A stretch of DNA of 64,000 nucleotides. Origin: Anoxybacillus tengchongensis (GTDB lineage: Bacteria; Bacillota; Bacilli; Bacillales; Anoxybacillaceae). Every line of letters begins with the position of its first letter. The stretch's first letter is position 1. The DNA is taken from the NCBI RefSeq assembly GCF_014201585.1, contig NZ_JACHES010000002.1, forward strand, positions 186,001 to 250,000, in the 5' to 3' direction. Shown piece after piece: positions 14,373 through 23,940 of the stretch. Made by a program: the position numbers and the translations under genes. The notes beneath the pieces are model-generated. The model searched no databases, was not told the DNA's origin, and saw only the letters and a list, made by a program, of their open reading frames with translations.

Positions 14373-17129
14373 TTATTGCTTGACAATTGTCGCACAACGT
14401 GGACATAGTTCTGGGTGATCTGCATCTTCTCCTACTGTTGGTGTAACAACCCAGCAGCGCGCGCATGTTTTGCCTTCAGCTTGTTTGACGACAATCGCTG
14501 TTTTGGTGAATGTTTGCGCCTCGCTCGGTGCTTCTGTAAATGAGCCGCCAATTGAAAACGCTGAAACGATTAATAGCTGTTTCATATCTTCTTCAATCGA
14601 ATCGATGAGCGCTTTCGTTTCGTCGGTCGGATATAAAATGACGTGCGCTGTAAGCGACTTACCGATCAGTTTTTCGTTGCGCGCCACTTCTAGCGCTTTT
14701 AATACTTCATCGCGCAATTCCATAAACGTATCCCACTTTTTAACGATGCGATCTGCATCATCAATATGCACCGCTTCTGGCATATCGACAAGCTGCACGC
14801 TTTCTTCTTTGACGTGCGGAATGTATGACCATACTTCATCTGCCGTATGCGGTAAAATCGGCGCAACAAGTTTCGTTAACGCAACAAGCGTTTCATACAA
14901 CACCGTTTGAATCGAGCGACGTTCATGATTATTTGCCGCTTCGATGTACAATACGTCTTTGGAGAAGTCGAAATAAAATGCGCTTAAATCAACAGTACAG
15001 AAGTTGTTTACTTCATGATAAATCGTCGCAAATTCATACGTTTCGTACGCTTGTTTTACTTTTTCGATGAGACGATTTAATTTAATGAGCATGTAGCGGT
15101 CGACTTCGCGCAACTGATCGATCGCTACCGTATGTTCCGCAGGGTTGAAATCAAATAAGTTACCGAGCATAAAGCGGAACGTGTTGCGAATTTTGCGATA
15201 CACTTCTGCCACTTGTTTTAAAATGTTGTCAGAAATGCGCACGTCTGCTTGATAGTCGACAGAAGCAACCCAAAGACGCAAAATATCGGCGCCGAGTTGT
15301 TCCATTACTTTCGCAGGCACGACGACGTTACCGAGCGATTTGCTCATTTTTCGTCCTTCGCCATCTAACACGAATCCGTGGCTTAATACGCCTTTATACG
15401 GTGCTTTTCCAGTAACCGCAACTGCGGTTGAAAGCGACGAGTTAAACCAGCCGCGATATTGGTCGGACCCTTCTAAATAAAGATCGGCTGGACGTTGTAA
15501 ATCGTCACGTTCTTCCAATACCGCTTGATGAGAAGAACCTGAGTCGAACCATACGTCCATAATGTCCGTTTCTTTCGTAAACCGTCCGTTCGGACTACCT
15601 GGATGCGTAAACCCTTCTGGCAGTAACTCTTTCGCGTCACGTTCAAACCAAACATTTGAGCCGTATTGGCGGAACAAGTTCGATACGTGTTCAATCGTTT
15701 CATCTGTAATAATTGGCTCGCCGTTTTCCGCATAAAAGACTGGAATTGGTACTCCCCATGCACGTTGACGTGAAATGCACCAGTCACCGCGATCGCGAAT
15801 CATGTTATGGATGCGAATTTCACCCCATGCTGGCACCCATTTTGTTTCTTCGACCGCTTGTAACAATTGATCGCGAATTTTATCAATGGACGCAAACCAT
15901 TGAGCTGTCGCACGGAAAATCGTCGGTTGCTTCGTCCGCCAGTCGTGCGGATATGAGTGCGTAATAAACGATAGTTTTAATAAAGCACCTACTTCTTGTA
16001 GCTTTTCTGTAATCGCTTTGTTTGCGTCATCGTAAAACATGCCGGCAAACCCTGGCGCTTCTTCCGTCATATAGCCGCGCTCATCGACAGGGCAAAGAAC
16101 GCCAAGGCCGTATTTTTGACCGACGATAAAGTCGTCTTCCCCGTGTCCTGGCGCCGTATGAACGCAACCGGTTCCGGCGTCTGTTGTGACGTGTTCGCCG
16201 CAAATGACGAGCGAATCACGGTCGTAAAACGGATGTTTCGCCACGACGTATTCGAGTTCGCTTCCTTTGACTGTTTTTAATACAGTGACATGTTCCCAGC
16301 CAATTTCTTTTTGCACCGATTGTAATAACTCGGATGCAACGACGTATTTGCCACCGTCTGCCTCAACAACGCTATATTGCAGCTGTGGATGAACAGCGAT
16401 GCCTAAGTTCGCTGGAATCGTCCATGGGGTTGTCGTCCAAATGACGATTTTTTCATCGCCTTCAAGCACCCCTTTTCCGTCTTTGACAGGGAATGCAACG
16501 TAAATCGATGGCGAGCGTTTATCTTTATATTCAATTTCGGCTTCGGCAAGCGCCGATTCGCTCGATGGAGACCAGTAGACAGGTTTTAATCCTTTATAAA
16601 TTAATCCTTTTTTCGCCATTTCGCCAAATACTTTAATTTGTTGTGCCTCGTATTCTGGCGTTAACGTAATGTAAGGATTGTCCCAATCGCCGCGCACACC
16701 AAGTCGTTTAAATTGCTCGCGCTGGCGGTCAATTTGCTCGTACGCATATTGTTCGCATAGCTTGCGAAATTCGGCAACGCTCATTTCTTTTCGATTGACG
16801 CCTTTATTTTTCGTGAGCGCCGTTTCAATTGGTAAACCGTGCGTATCCCATCCCGGCACGTACGGGGCACAATAACCGCTCATTGATTTATAGCGCACGA
16901 TAAAGTCTTTTAAAATTTTATTGAGCGCATGGCCCATATGAATGTCGCCGTTCGCATACGGAGGTCCATCATGCAGCACAAACAGCGGACGATCTTTCGT
17001 GCGCTCTTGCACTTTACGATAAATGTCCATCTCTTCCCATTTCGCTTGCATTTGTGGTTCCCGTTGCGGAAGATTTCCACGCATCGGGAAATCGGTCTTT
17101 GGCATAAGTAACGTATCTTTGTAGTCCAT
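14373..17129 (-). CDS. ileS: Isoleucyl-tRNA synthetase
   Basis: Charges tRNA-Ile. 918 residues, class I synthetase of the bacterial type. The HIGH-equivalent HMGH is at residues 64-67, KMSKS lies near residue 590, the CP1 editing domain is between them, and a C-terminal zinc ribbon is formed by CARC and CPRC. The bacterial type with C-terminal zinc finger is normally mupirocin-sensitive (family knowledge). ATG at 17129 has AAAGGAGGTAA upstream. Transcription is controlled by the T-box leader directly upstream, and a terminator follows the gene. Confidence 0.98.
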   Translation of the reverse strand: MDYKDTLLMPKTDFPMRGNLPQREPQMQAKWEEMDIYRKVQERTKDRPLFVLHDGPPYANGDIHMGHALNKILKDFIVRYKSMSGYCAPYVPGWDTHGLPIETALTKNKGVNRKEMSVAEFRKLCEQYAYEQIDRQREQFKRLGVRGDWDNPYITLTPEYEAQQIKVFGEMAKKGLIYKGLKPVYWSPSSESALAEAEIEYKDKRSPSIYVAFPVKDGKGVLEGDEKIVIWTTTPWTIPANLGIAVHPQLQYSVVEADGGKYVVASELLQSVQKEIGWEHVTVLKTVKGSELEYVVAKHPFYDRDSLVICGEHVTTDAGTGCVHTAPGHGEDDFIVGQKYGLGVLCPVDERGYMTEEAPGFAGMFYDDANKAITEKLQEVGALLKLSFITHSYPHDWRTKQPTIFRATAQWFASIDKIRDQLLQAVEETKWVPAWGEIRIHNMIRDRGDWCISRQRAWGVPIPVFYAENGEPIITDETIEHVSNLFRQYGSNVWFERDAKELLPEGFTHPGSPNGRFTKETDIMDVWFDSGSSHQAVLEERDDLQRPADLYLEGSDQYRGWFNSSLSTAVAVTGKAPYKGVLSHGFVLDGEGRKMSKSLGNVVVPAKVMEQLGADILRLWVASVDYQADVRISDNILKQVAEVYRKIRNTFRFMLGNLFDFNPAEHTVAIDQLREVDRYMLIKLNRLIEKVKQAYETYEFATIYHEVNNFCTVDLSAFYFDFSKDVLYIEAANNHERRSIQTVLYETLVALTKLVAPILPHTADEVWSYIPHVKEESVQLVDMPEAVHIDDADRIVKKWDTFMELRDEVLKALEVARNEKLIGKSLTAHVILYPTDETKALIDSIEEDMKQLLIVSAFSIGGSFTEAPSEAQTFTKTAIVVKQAEGKTCARCWVVTPTVGEDADHPELCPRCATIVKQ

Positions 17130-17149
17130 TTGTTTACCTCCTTTTTATG

Positions 17150-17408
17150 TAAATAAAAAAACCTTCTCATGCCCAAAAGGGACGAGAAGGTCTCGCGGTA
17201 CCACCCTTATTGACTATGTAAACATAGTCCACTCGACATTCGTAACGGGAATGACGCGCCGTGTCCTACTACTCGTTCAGCACGGAACTCTGGGGTGATG
17301 TTCATTCTTTCGCTTATGCCGAGCTTCCACCGCCCTCGGCTCGCTGTAATAAGCTGATGAAAGAACTACTGTCCCCTTCATCGTTTTTGCGATATAACTG
17401 TAATCGAT
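17150..17408 (-). promoter_or_regulatory. T-box riboswitch (isoleucine), leader of ileS
   Basis: The conserved T-box AAGGGTGGTACCGCGA is on the minus strand at 17208-17193, followed by a terminator stem ACCTTCTC/GAGAAGGT (17161-17191) and a U run at 17154-17160. An ATC triplet within GAACATCACC (complement of 17297-17299) lies where a specifier loop is expected and would read tRNA-Ile. Uncharged tRNA-Ile should stabilise the antiterminator and allow ileS transcription. Confidence 0.93.
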
Positions 17409-17438
17409 ATTATAGGCAATAACAATGCCATCCGTCAA
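17409..17438 (-). promoter_or_regulatory. Sigma-A promoter of the ileS T-box leader
   Basis: TTGACG (complement of 17433-17438), 18-nt spacer, consensus TATAAT (complement of 17409-17414). The -35 element overlaps the last codons of divIVA. Confidence 0.85.
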
Positions 17439-17938
17439 GACTCGGTTATTTCTTGCACCGCTTCATCATCAAGTTTGTAATCTAATAAATGATCCCAATC
17501 GCCGTTGTTTAACATATCGAGCTGTGCTTCAATTAACATTTTAAAACGATTGCGGAACACTTTCGCTTGACGTTTTAATTCTTCCACTTCCATCGCAATT
17601 TTCCGCGTTTTAGCGAGCGCTTCACTAATGATGCGATCTGCGTTTTTCTCCGCCTCTTTAATGATGAGCTTCGCTTCTTTTTGCGCGTTTCGCTTCACTT
17701 CTTCTGCTGTTTCCTGGGCGATTAAAATCGATTTATTTAACGTTTCTTCAATATTTGTAAAGTAGTTGAGTCGCTCTGTCAGCTCTTTCACTTTTTCTTC
17801 AAGCTGTTTTTTTTCACGCAAGATCATTTCGTAATCTTTAATGACTTGGTCTAAAAACTCATTTACTTCATCTTCATCATATCCGCGAAAGCCTCGGCTA
17901 AATTCTTTATTATGAATATCTAACGGCGTTAACGGCAT
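17435..17938 (-). CDS. divIVA: Cell division initiation protein DivIVA
   Basis: Membrane-curvature-sensing scaffold that collects at poles and septa, placing MinCD and, in sporulation, helping anchor the origin. 167 residues: an N-terminal lipid-binding domain with LTPLDIHNKEFSRGFRGYD, then parallel coiled coil to about residue 135 and a short acidic tail. ATG at 17938 (MPLTPLD) has GGAGGTG at good distance; the in-frame ATG 15 nt earlier lies inside or before that site. It follows ylmH as in B. subtilis. Confidence 0.96.
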   Translation of the reverse strand: MPLTPLDIHNKEFSRGFRGYDEDEVNEFLDQVIKDYEMILREKKQLEEKVKELTERLNYFTNIEETLNKSILIAQETAEEVKRNAQKEAKLIIKEAEKNADRIISEALAKTRKIAMEVEELKRQAKVFRNRFKMLIEAQLDMLNNGDWDHLLDYKLDDEAVQEITES

Positions 17939-18001
17939 GTAGCCCACCTCCATCTTATGTACGTACCGTATGTTTCGACATGTTTTGCGAAAATCCTGCT
18001 T

Positions 18002-18775
18002 TTATTTTGCTTTTTCGACAACGATGCGCCATTTTTCTTTTTTTGTTTGTCCAACAACCGCTTGCAATCGGCAGCGGCCATAGCCGCGCAACGAAAGCAA
18101 ATCCCCTTCTTGACACTCCATATGAGCTTGGTCGACCGTTTTCCAATTTACTTTTGCATAGTTTTGAGTAATGAGCGCTTGCGCTTTTTGACGCGATATT
18201 CGGAAACATTGGGCTAAAATCGCATCAAGTCTCAAAGAAGAAACAGTAAACGTTTCTTCCTCCCATTCTTCTTTCACAGCAAGAAGTTGCGAAAGTGGTT
18301 GTTCTTCTAACGATACTTTTGCTTTTCCAATCGCTGTGACGTTCATTTTTACAAACGGTGCAATTTCTTTAGCAACCACAAATTGAATGACATCATCAAC
18401 GATGACGATGTCGCCAAACTTTTCACGCTTCACACCGAGTGACAAAAGGGCACCGAGCACATCACGATGCCCGAGCGTCACAAATTTTTTCGGATAGCGA
18501 ATGGAAAACAACGATAGTTGAAAATCATCTTCATTCGGTTGCATGTACGGCGGATATAATAGCGCACGCTTTCGTTCAACAGATGATGAACCGCCAAAAA
18601 AAGCAACGTGCACCTCGTCGTTGTTGCCGACAATCGAGCGGACGATTTGTTGTTCGCGCGGAGTTAAAAAGTCCGTGAGTTTCGGAGCGTACTGTTCCGT
18701 CACAAGCCGCTTCCATTCGCACACGAGATCGATAAAATGATGCTCTTCTTTTCGAAAATGTTGATAAATATCCAT
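18002..18775 (-). CDS. ylmH: YlmH, S4-domain RNA-binding protein (RqcP-like factor)
   Basis: 257 residues; an N-terminal domain of unknown role and a C-terminal S4 RNA-binding domain (about residues 182-240, with RLDAILAQCFRISRQKAQALI). In B. subtilis YlmH has been reported to bind stalled 50S-peptidyl-tRNA complexes and to act in ribosome quality control in parallel with RqcP; assignment of that role here is by family. RqcH, the elongation factor of the same pathway, is at the left edge of this window. ATG at 18775 overlaps the ylmG stop (TAATG). Confidence 0.92.
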   Translation of the reverse strand: MDIYQHFRKEEHHFIDLVCEWKRLVTEQYAPKLTDFLTPREQQIVRSIVGNNDEVHVAFFGGSSSVERKRALLYPPYMQPNEDDFQLSLFSIRYPKKFVTLGHRDVLGALLSLGVKREKFGDIVIVDDVIQFVVAKEIAPFVKMNVTAIGKAKVSLEEQPLSQLLAVKEEWEEETFTVSSLRLDAILAQCFRISRQKAQALITQNYAKVNWKTVDQAHMECQEGDLLSLRGYGRCRLQAVVGQTKKEKWRIVVEKAK

Positions 18776-19047
18776 TACAACCCTCGACTAACCATATCGA
18801 CTAATCCGTAAACGCCTGCCGTCGCAAAGCGCAAAACAAGCAAGGCGACGATCGGCGAAATGTCGATCATGCCAATCGGTGGAATGAAGCGACGAAACGG
18901 CTCTAAATACGGCTCACAAATGTTGGCAAAAAATTGCCCTACTTTCGTTTCGCGCGCATTTGGAAACCAAGACATTAAAATGTAAATAATAATCGCATAT
19001 GAATATACTTCAATGACTGTTGCTACAAAGTTTGCTATTTGATACAC
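18775..19047 (-). CDS. ylmG: YggT-family membrane protein YlmG
   Basis: 90 residues with two membrane helices separated by a loop containing SWFPNA and the conserved [13 protein letters not shown]. The family is linked with cell division and is conserved next to sepF in Firmicutes, Actinobacteria and plastid lineages; biochemical role is not settled. A GTG at 19047 was chosen as start because AGAGGTGG lies 5 nt upstream; an in-frame GTG at 19056 falls inside that site. The stop overlaps the ylmH start by one base. Confidence 0.88.
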   Translation of the reverse strand: MYQIANFVATVIEVYSYAIIIYILMSWFPNARETKVGQFFANICEPYLEPFRRFIPPIGMIDISPIVALLVLRFATAGVYGLVDMVSRGL

Positions 19048-19049
19048 AT

Positions 19050-19472
19050 TTACCACCTCTTTATTGTCGGTTCATCATCAGAAACAATCGAAATCGAGCC
19101 GCTCACATCGACGTTATCCGGTGTGCATAAAAAAATGGTCGACCCGACTTGTTGAATGTCTCCGCCTATTGCATATACCGTTCCGCTTAAAAAGTCAACG
19201 ATGCGTCGCGCTTGATCGCGGTCGACACGATGAACATTGACGACAACAGCACGTCGATTTTTCAAATGGTCGGCAATTTCTTGTACTTCTGCGTAAGCAC
19301 GTGGCTCAAATAAAACGAGCTTGGACGATTTTTGCACGCTTTGTAAACTGACGACGTTTTGCTTTTGTTCGGCTTTTGGTTGTTGAGCAACTTCTTCTTG
19401 CTCGTATTCATCCTCTTCCCATTTTTCTTCATCTAAATCGAAAAAATCGCGAATTTTTTTCACAAATCCCAT
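19050..19472 (-). CDS. sepF: Cell division protein SepF
   Basis: Polymerises into rings that bundle FtsZ filaments and tethers them to membrane. 140 residues: N-terminal amphipathic membrane helix ([11 protein letters not shown]), an acidic linker ([16 protein letters not shown]), and the C-terminal SepF domain with [20 protein letters not shown]. Two ATG codons in tandem are possible; 19472 has the better 7-nt spacing from AGGAGG and shares a base with the ylmE stop. Confidence 0.95.
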   Translation of the reverse strand: MGFVKKIRDFFDLDEEKWEEDEYEQEEVAQQPKAEQKQNVVSLQSVQKSSKLVLFEPRAYAEVQEIADHLKNRRAVVVNVHRVDRDQARRIVDFLSGTVYAIGGDIQQVGSTIFLCTPDNVDVSGSISIVSDDEPTIKRW

Positions 19473-20155
19473 CATTCCACCTCCTCTTCACCGACAAGAC
19501 ATGTACCGAGTCGAAGAAACGTAGCTCCTTCTTCAACGGCAATGACGTAATCGTTTGACATTCCCATCGACAGTTGTGTACATGGAGCATGCGGATATTG
19601 TTTTTCTTGCACGCGCTCTTTTAACTCACGCAACGTTCGAAAACAACGACGAATCGTCGCTTCATCATCCGTATATGGCGCCATCGTCATCAATCCAACA
19701 ACTTCAATACGCGAAAAAGCGGATAATGTTTCAATAAACGAAAATACATCCTCTGGCGCTAATCCGTGTTTAGACGTCTCTCCTGATACGTTCACTTGCA
19801 CAAAACATTTCATTGTTCGATTCGCTCGTTTGTCGATTTCTTCCGCTAACGAAAGACGATCAAGCGAATGAATGTAGTCGACGTAATCGATGATTTGTTT
19901 TACTTTTCTCGATTGCAACGTACCGATAAAATGCCACGTCGCTTCTTTTCCGATTGCTTCATATTTTTGTAAAAAACCGTCGGCACGACTTTCACCTAAA
20001 TGAACGATGCCTGCTTCCACCGCTTCGTTTGCGCGTGCGATGCTTACGTATTTTGTCACTGCCACGATTTGAACGTCTGCGGCGTTGCGTCCTGTTTTTT
20101 CACACGCTTCAGCAATATGTTGTTGAATCGTTTGTAACCGTTGTTTCACAGACAT
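19472..20155 (-). CDS. ylmE: YggS/YlmE-family pyridoxal-phosphate-binding protein (PLP homeostasis)
   Basis: 227 residues, fold type III PLP protein without known catalysis; homologues (YggS, PLPBP) buffer pyridoxal phosphate and affect amino acid pools. The PLP-binding lysine is K35 in VAVTKYV; the phosphate cradle LSMGMSND and RLGTCLVG are near the C terminus. ATG at 20155 has GGAGGTGATG upstream with 7-nt spacing. The position directly before sepF is conserved. Confidence 0.93.
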   Translation of the reverse strand: MSVKQRLQTIQQHIAEACEKTGRNAADVQIVAVTKYVSIARANEAVEAGIVHLGESRADGFLQKYEAIGKEATWHFIGTLQSRKVKQIIDYVDYIHSLDRLSLAEEIDKRANRTMKCFVQVNVSGETSKHGLAPEDVFSFIETLSAFSRIEVVGLMTMAPYTDDEATIRRCFRTLRELKERVQEKQYPHAPCTQLSMGMSNDYVIAVEEGATFLRLGTCLVGEEEVE

Positions 20156-20159
20156 GTCA

Positions 20160-20963
20160 TCACCTCCAGCCAATAAGCGCCATCATTCTTCCTGTTTGGC
20201 CACCGTCGCGACGGTGGGAGAAAAATAATGACTGCTCACAGCTTGTGCAATACGATGAAATAGCGATGTGTTCGCTCGGAACACCTGCTTGCTGCAAAAG
20301 CTGTTTATTCATTTCTTTCAAATCGAGCGCATACTGTCCCTTACTTGTTTCATTATAAAGAGATTGAGACGAGTTGACTAGCGCCTTTTGAACGAATGTG
20401 ATGACGCGATCATCGACGATATAACAACAGCGACCGATCGATGGCCCAATGACGACATACATATCACGCGCATCTACTCCTTCTTCATTCCACCGCTTCA
20501 CCATTTCACCAGCGATGTTATGCACCGTTCCTTTCCAACCAGCATGTGCGAGTCCAATGAGCTTTTTACTTGGGGCAAAAAAGTAAAGCGGAACACAATC
20601 CGCAAAACAAAGCGCCAACATGAGATCTTGTTCGCTTGTATACAGCCCGTCTGTATGCGGCAAAGCGGTATCATACGTGCGCACCCCTTTGCCTGCATGT
20701 TCGTTCGTCACTTTTTCGATGTGTACACCATGCACTTGATCGGCACATACCCAGCGATCAAGCGAAACGTTTAACTGCTCGGCTACTTTTTTCCGATTTT
20801 CATACACCGCATGTCGATGATCGTTGACGTGCATGCCAACGTTTAACGTCGCAAACGGCTCGCTGCTTACTCCACCTCGTTTTGTTGTAAACGCAACAAT
20901 GACGTTTTCCCAGTCATCAAACATAAGCAATGACTCATGCGCTTGGCGAAATATTTCATTCAT
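20160..20963 (-). CDS. ylmD: YlmD, PgeF/YfiH-family protein (DUF152)
   Basis: 267 residues. Family members are known as polyphenol oxidase/laccase-domain proteins, peptidoglycan editing factor PgeF, or purine nucleoside-cleaving enzymes; which activity applies here cannot be told from sequence. The metal-site residues characteristic of the family are present in ADQVHG, CFADCVPL and HAGWKG, followed by GPSIGRCCYIV. ATG at 20963 has AAAGGATG upstream; an in-frame ATG 30 nt earlier lacks a ribosome binding site. Confidence 0.9.
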   Translation of the reverse strand: MNEIFRQAHESLLMFDDWENVIVAFTTKRGGVSSEPFATLNVGMHVNDHRHAVYENRKKVAEQLNVSLDRWVCADQVHGVHIEKVTNEHAGKGVRTYDTALPHTDGLYTSEQDLMLALCFADCVPLYFFAPSKKLIGLAHAGWKGTVHNIAGEMVKRWNEEGVDARDMYVVIGPSIGRCCYIVDDRVITFVQKALVNSSQSLYNETSKGQYALDLKEMNKQLLQQAGVPSEHIAISSYCTSCEQSLFFSHRRDGGQTGRMMALIGWR

Positions 20964-21032
20964 CGTCCGACATCCTTTGTACAATTTTATCACTTTTTTT
21001 CCTATTTTATCACAGCTTGCCGAAAACCTGAA

Positions 21033-21275
21033 CTATTCATCGCCATCTAATCGAACGAGAATGACATCAGCCCCGACTTTGACAATATCGCGCCACGGAA
21101 TGATAATTTCATCCGTCCGTCCGAATAAGCCGAGCACTTTCCCGGCACCAATAATAATAATGGCTTCAATTTGACCGGTCGTTAAATTAATATCAATATC
21201 TCCAATATTTCCGAGGCGTTTGCCGTTGGCAACATTGACGACGTCTTTTTGTTGTAGTTCAGAAATTTTCACCAT
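21033..21275 (-). CDS. ylmC: YlmC/YmxH-family PRC-barrel sporulation protein
   Basis: 80 residues forming one PRC-barrel domain (KRLGNIGDIDINLTTGQ...IIPWRDIVKVGADVILV). Members of the YlmC/YmxH family occur only in spore formers and are annotated as sporulation proteins; their function is unknown. The gene stands between sigG and ylmD, as in B. subtilis, but ylmA, which lies between them there, is absent. ATG at 21275 has AAAAGGAGCGG upstream. Confidence 0.9.
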   Translation of the reverse strand: MVKISELQQKDVVNVANGKRLGNIGDIDINLTTGQIEAIIIIGAGKVLGLFGRTDEIIIPWRDIVKVGADVILVRLDGDE

Positions 21276-21353
21276 GTTCCCCCGCTCCTTTTCTTCGTTC
21301 TATCTCCTATATGTATGCGCAAGGGAAGGGTTGTAGTCATTTCGAGGGCATAG

Positions 21354-21377
21354 AAAAACCCCCAACTGCGTGGGGGG
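21354..21377 (-). terminator. Terminator of sigG
   Basis: TCCCCCCACGCAGTTGGGGG on the minus strand folds into a 6-bp GC stem with a 6-nt loop, followed by five T residues. Confidence 0.85.
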
Positions 21378-21380
21378 ATG

Positions 21381-22160
21381 TTACCATTGGATATTTTTAT
21401 TCATTTGTTTAATGGCAGCTTTTTCTAAACGAGATACTTGTGCTTGCGAGATGCCGATTTCTTCGGCAACTTCCATTTGTGTCTTTCCTTGAAAAAATCG
21501 TTTGCGAATAATCATTTTTTCACGTTCGTTTAAGCGACGAAGTCCTTCTTTCAACGCGATTTCTTCAATCCAGTTTGTATCTCGGTTTTTCTCATCGCTC
21601 AGCTGATCCATCACGTAAATCGGATCACCACCATCGTTGTAAATCGGTTCAAATAACGACACAGGATCTTGAATCGCATCTAGCGCAAACACAATTTCTT
21701 CGTGTGGGACGTCTAAAATTTTTGCAATTTCTTCTGCCGTCGGTTCTTTTGCTGTTTCACTCATCATTTTTTCGCGCACTTGTAACGCCTTGTATGCAAT
21801 GTCGCGCAGCGAACGGGATACACGAATCGGATTATTGTCACGTAAATATCGGCGAATTTCACCAATAATCATCGGTACGGCATACGTTGAAAATTTCACG
21901 TTTTGGCTTAAATCAAAGTTATCAATCGATTTCATAAGTCCAATACAGCCGACTTGAAACAAATCGTCGACATATTCACCACGATTGTTAAATCGTTGGA
22001 TGACGCTTAATACGAGCCGTAAATTCCCGTTGATTAATTTTTCACGTGCATATATGTCACCAGCTTGCATTTGCCGAAATAATTCACGCATTTCTTCGTT
22101 TTTCAGTACGGGAAGTTTCGACGTATCAACGCCGCAAATTTCAACTTTGTTTCTTGCCAT
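21381..22160 (-). CDS. sigG: RNA polymerase sporulation sigma factor sigma-G
   Basis: Late forespore-specific sigma factor. 259 residues with region 2 (LINGNLRLVLSVIQRFNNRGEYVDDLFQVGCIGLMKSI is in the family pattern; key DLFQVG), region 3 and region 4 helix-turn-helix (MEVAEEIGISQAQVSRLEK). The N terminus MARNKVEICGVDTSKLP is characteristic of sigma-G and separates it from sigma-F. ATG at 22160 has AAGGAGGG upstream. That ribosome binding site lies in a possible hairpin described separately. Confidence 0.97.
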   Translation of the reverse strand: MARNKVEICGVDTSKLPVLKNEEMRELFRQMQAGDIYAREKLINGNLRLVLSVIQRFNNRGEYVDDLFQVGCIGLMKSIDNFDLSQNVKFSTYAVPMIIGEIRRYLRDNNPIRVSRSLRDIAYKALQVREKMMSETAKEPTAEEIAKILDVPHEEIVFALDAIQDPVSLFEPIYNDGGDPIYVMDQLSDEKNRDTNWIEEIALKEGLRRLNEREKMIIRKRFFQGKTQMEVAEEIGISQAQVSRLEKAAIKQMNKNIQW

Positions 22161-22168
22161 GTCTTTCC

Positions 22169-22206
22169 CTCCTTACAGGAGATGCTGTCAGCTTTCAGTA
22201 TCTCCT
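22169..22206 (-). promoter_or_regulatory. Alternative hairpins in the sigG leader
   Basis: Two structures compete. AGGAGAT..CTG pairs with CAG..ATCTCCT (arms within 22177-22206). TCTCCT can instead pair with AGGAGG across a 3-nt loop GTA (22168-22182), hiding the sigG ribosome binding site. Only one can form at a time. Confidence 0.65.
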
Positions 22207-22224
22207 TCGAAGGGAAAAATATGC
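22196..22224 (-). promoter_or_regulatory. Candidate sigma-F/sigma-G promoter of sigG
   Basis: GCATA (complement of 22220-22224) fits the -35 consensus of forespore sigma factors; 17 nt downstream GATACTG fits 5 of 7 positions of the -10 consensus CATnnTA. It begins directly after the sigE stop codon, as in B. subtilis. Confidence 0.55.
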
Positions 22225-22225
22225 A

Positions 22226-22945
22226 TTACATCATTTTGTTAAATTCTTTTCGCAATCGTTTAATAATTCGCTTTTCTAAGCGGGAAATATATGATTGGGA
22301 AATGCCTAATAAATCCGCAACATCTTTTTGTGTTTTTTCTTCGCCACCACTTAGCCCGAAGCGAAGTTCCATAATTTGTTTCTCTCTGTCACTCAATTGG
22401 TCAAGGGCACGAAATAGTAAACTGCGATCAATATTTGCCTCTAAATCTTTCGTAATGACGTCATCTTCTGTGCCTAATACGTCCGACAACAACAGTTCGT
22501 TGCCGTCCCAGTCAATGTTTAACGGTTCATCAAACGATACTTCCGAGCGCACTTTATTGTTGCGCCGTAAATACATTAAAATTTCATTTTCAATACAGCG
22601 CGACGCATATGTAGCGAGCTTAATTTTTTTTTCCGGATTAAACGTATTGACCGCTTTAATTAGTCCAATCGTACCAATGCTAATTAAATCTTCAATATTA
22701 ATGCCGGTATTTTCAAATTTTCGAGCAATGTAAACGACGAGGCGAAGATTTCGTTCAATAAGTAGTGAACGAGCCGTTTCATCTCCAGAAGGAAGTTTTT
22801 TCAAGAGCATTTCTTCTTCCTCTTTGGTGAGCGGAGGCGGCAACGCTTCGCTTCCACCGATGTAATAAATTTCGTCCGCTTTGAGCCCTAATTTTTTTAA
22901 TAGTTTGTACCATAAATACGTGAGGCGCAATTTGAATAACTTCAT
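22226..22945 (-). CDS. sigE: RNA polymerase sporulation sigma factor sigma-E (pro-form)
   Basis: Early mother-cell sigma factor made as an inactive precursor. 239 residues. The first ~27 residues are the basic, hydrophobic pro-sequence ([20 protein letters not shown]) that SpoIIGA removes; then region 2 with [13 protein letters not shown] and [14 protein letters not shown], and region 4 with [23 protein letters not shown] at 22945 has AGAAGGGGG upstream. It lies between spoIIGA and sigG in the conserved spoIIG-sigG order. Confidence 0.97.
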   Translation of the reverse strand: MKLFKLRLTYLWYKLLKKLGLKADEIYYIGGSEALPPPLTKEEEEMLLKKLPSGDETARSLLIERNLRLVVYIARKFENTGINIEDLISIGTIGLIKAVNTFNPEKKIKLATYASRCIENEILMYLRRNNKVRSEVSFDEPLNIDWDGNELLLSDVLGTEDDVITKDLEANIDRSLLFRALDQLSDREKQIMELRFGLSGGEEKTQKDVADLLGISQSYISRLEKRIIKRLRKEFNKMM

Positions 22946-22992
22946 AAAATCCCCCTTCTATTTCGGCACGATCGGCCGTATAATCATAATAA

Positions 22993-23886
22993 TTACGACG
23001 CTTGCGACATGACCATATGTGGATGAACGATGCAATTGTACTCTCCGTCAGCGGAAAGCGACGACGGGTGAAAACCAACAAGCACTTTTGTAACAGATGT
23101 CCATTGTTTTCCGTCCGACCATTGCACGTCGTCTAGTTTCATTGCAATTAATAGCTGTTGCTCGACACCAACGGCTCGATATGGAACGAAACGTATACGA
23201 CTCGCCCATTCGCTCGGGATGTCATCTGTGTACGTCCGTTTGTGAATCATTTGTAAGACGGCTGGAGGAAATATATGTGCGAACGGTTGCAATTCCACAA
23301 TCATGACCGGTGTGTTTGTTAACGGGTCGCGCAACTGGTTTCCGCTATCGACTAATCCTTTTAAACATACCGTTTGTCCAAAACATGTCACACGCACGTC
23401 AATAACATGTTCAAAGCGTAATTTTTTCTCCCGAATCGTTCCCATTTGCATCTTAGATAATAACCATAAAATCGGAAACATCATAACGACAAACAACCAG
23501 CTAATCGAAGTGGAATGCAAAAGCCATTGTGATGAATAAGCTGTTATTTCACTTTGTAGTAAAAAGTGAAATGCAATGAGCCCTCCGCCCATCATAAACG
23601 TTGCAAAATAAAAAGCGAGCACATTTTCGATAAAAAAACGAAAACGATGAAAGCCAAAACAAATCCAAACGATGAAAAAAGAGACGATGAGTTTTGTTGC
23701 GATATGAGACATCATATAGGCAAAAGGCGTGAAAAGAAGCAAGACGAGCAATGAGCCGAATAATGCTGCAAGCGTAAGCCGCCATAACCGAACGCGGCGC
23801 TTTAACATAATCGCCACGAGCCATAGTAACATCGCATCAAAACAAAGATTTAATAACCATACGAGATCGGCATAAATCAGCGGCAT
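22993..23886 (-). CDS. spoIIGA: Sigma-E processing peptidase SpoIIGA
   Basis: Membrane-embedded aspartic protease that cleaves pro-sigma-E after a signal from the forespore (SpoIIR). 297 residues: five hydrophobic segments in the first ~145 residues and a C-terminal protease domain with the catalytic aspartate D180 in VDSGN. It presumably works as a dimer (family knowledge). ATG at 23886 is preceded by AAGGAGGGG at a rather short distance. First gene of the spoIIG operon. Confidence 0.96.
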   Translation of the reverse strand: MPLIYADLVWLLNLCFDAMLLWLVAIMLKRRVRLWRLTLAALFGSLLVLLLFTPFAYMMSHIATKLIVSFFIVWICFGFHRFRFFIENVLAFYFATFMMGGGLIAFHFLLQSEITAYSSQWLLHSTSISWLFVVMMFPILWLLSKMQMGTIREKKLRFEHVIDVRVTCFGQTVCLKGLVDSGNQLRDPLTNTPVMIVELQPFAHIFPPAVLQMIHKRTYTDDIPSEWASRIRFVPYRAVGVEQQLLIAMKLDDVQWSDGKQWTSVTKVLVGFHPSSLSADGEYNCIVHPHMVMSQAS

Positions 23887-23906
23887 CCCCTCCTTATCTT
23901 GAAACT

Positions 23907-23940
23907 AGTATATAGCACTTTCAATAGAAAAGTATGTCAA
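23907..23940 (-). promoter_or_regulatory. spoIIG promoter with 22-bp spacing and Spo0A box
   Basis: Consensus TTGACA (complement of 23935-23940) and TATACT (complement of 23907-23912) are 22 bp apart rather than 17. That is the known peculiarity of the B. subtilis spoIIG promoter, which needs Spo0A~P. TGTCAAA at 23935-23941 is a 6/7 Spo0A box overlapping the -35 and TGTCAGA at 23968-23974 is a weaker one 33 bp upstream. Confidence 0.85.
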
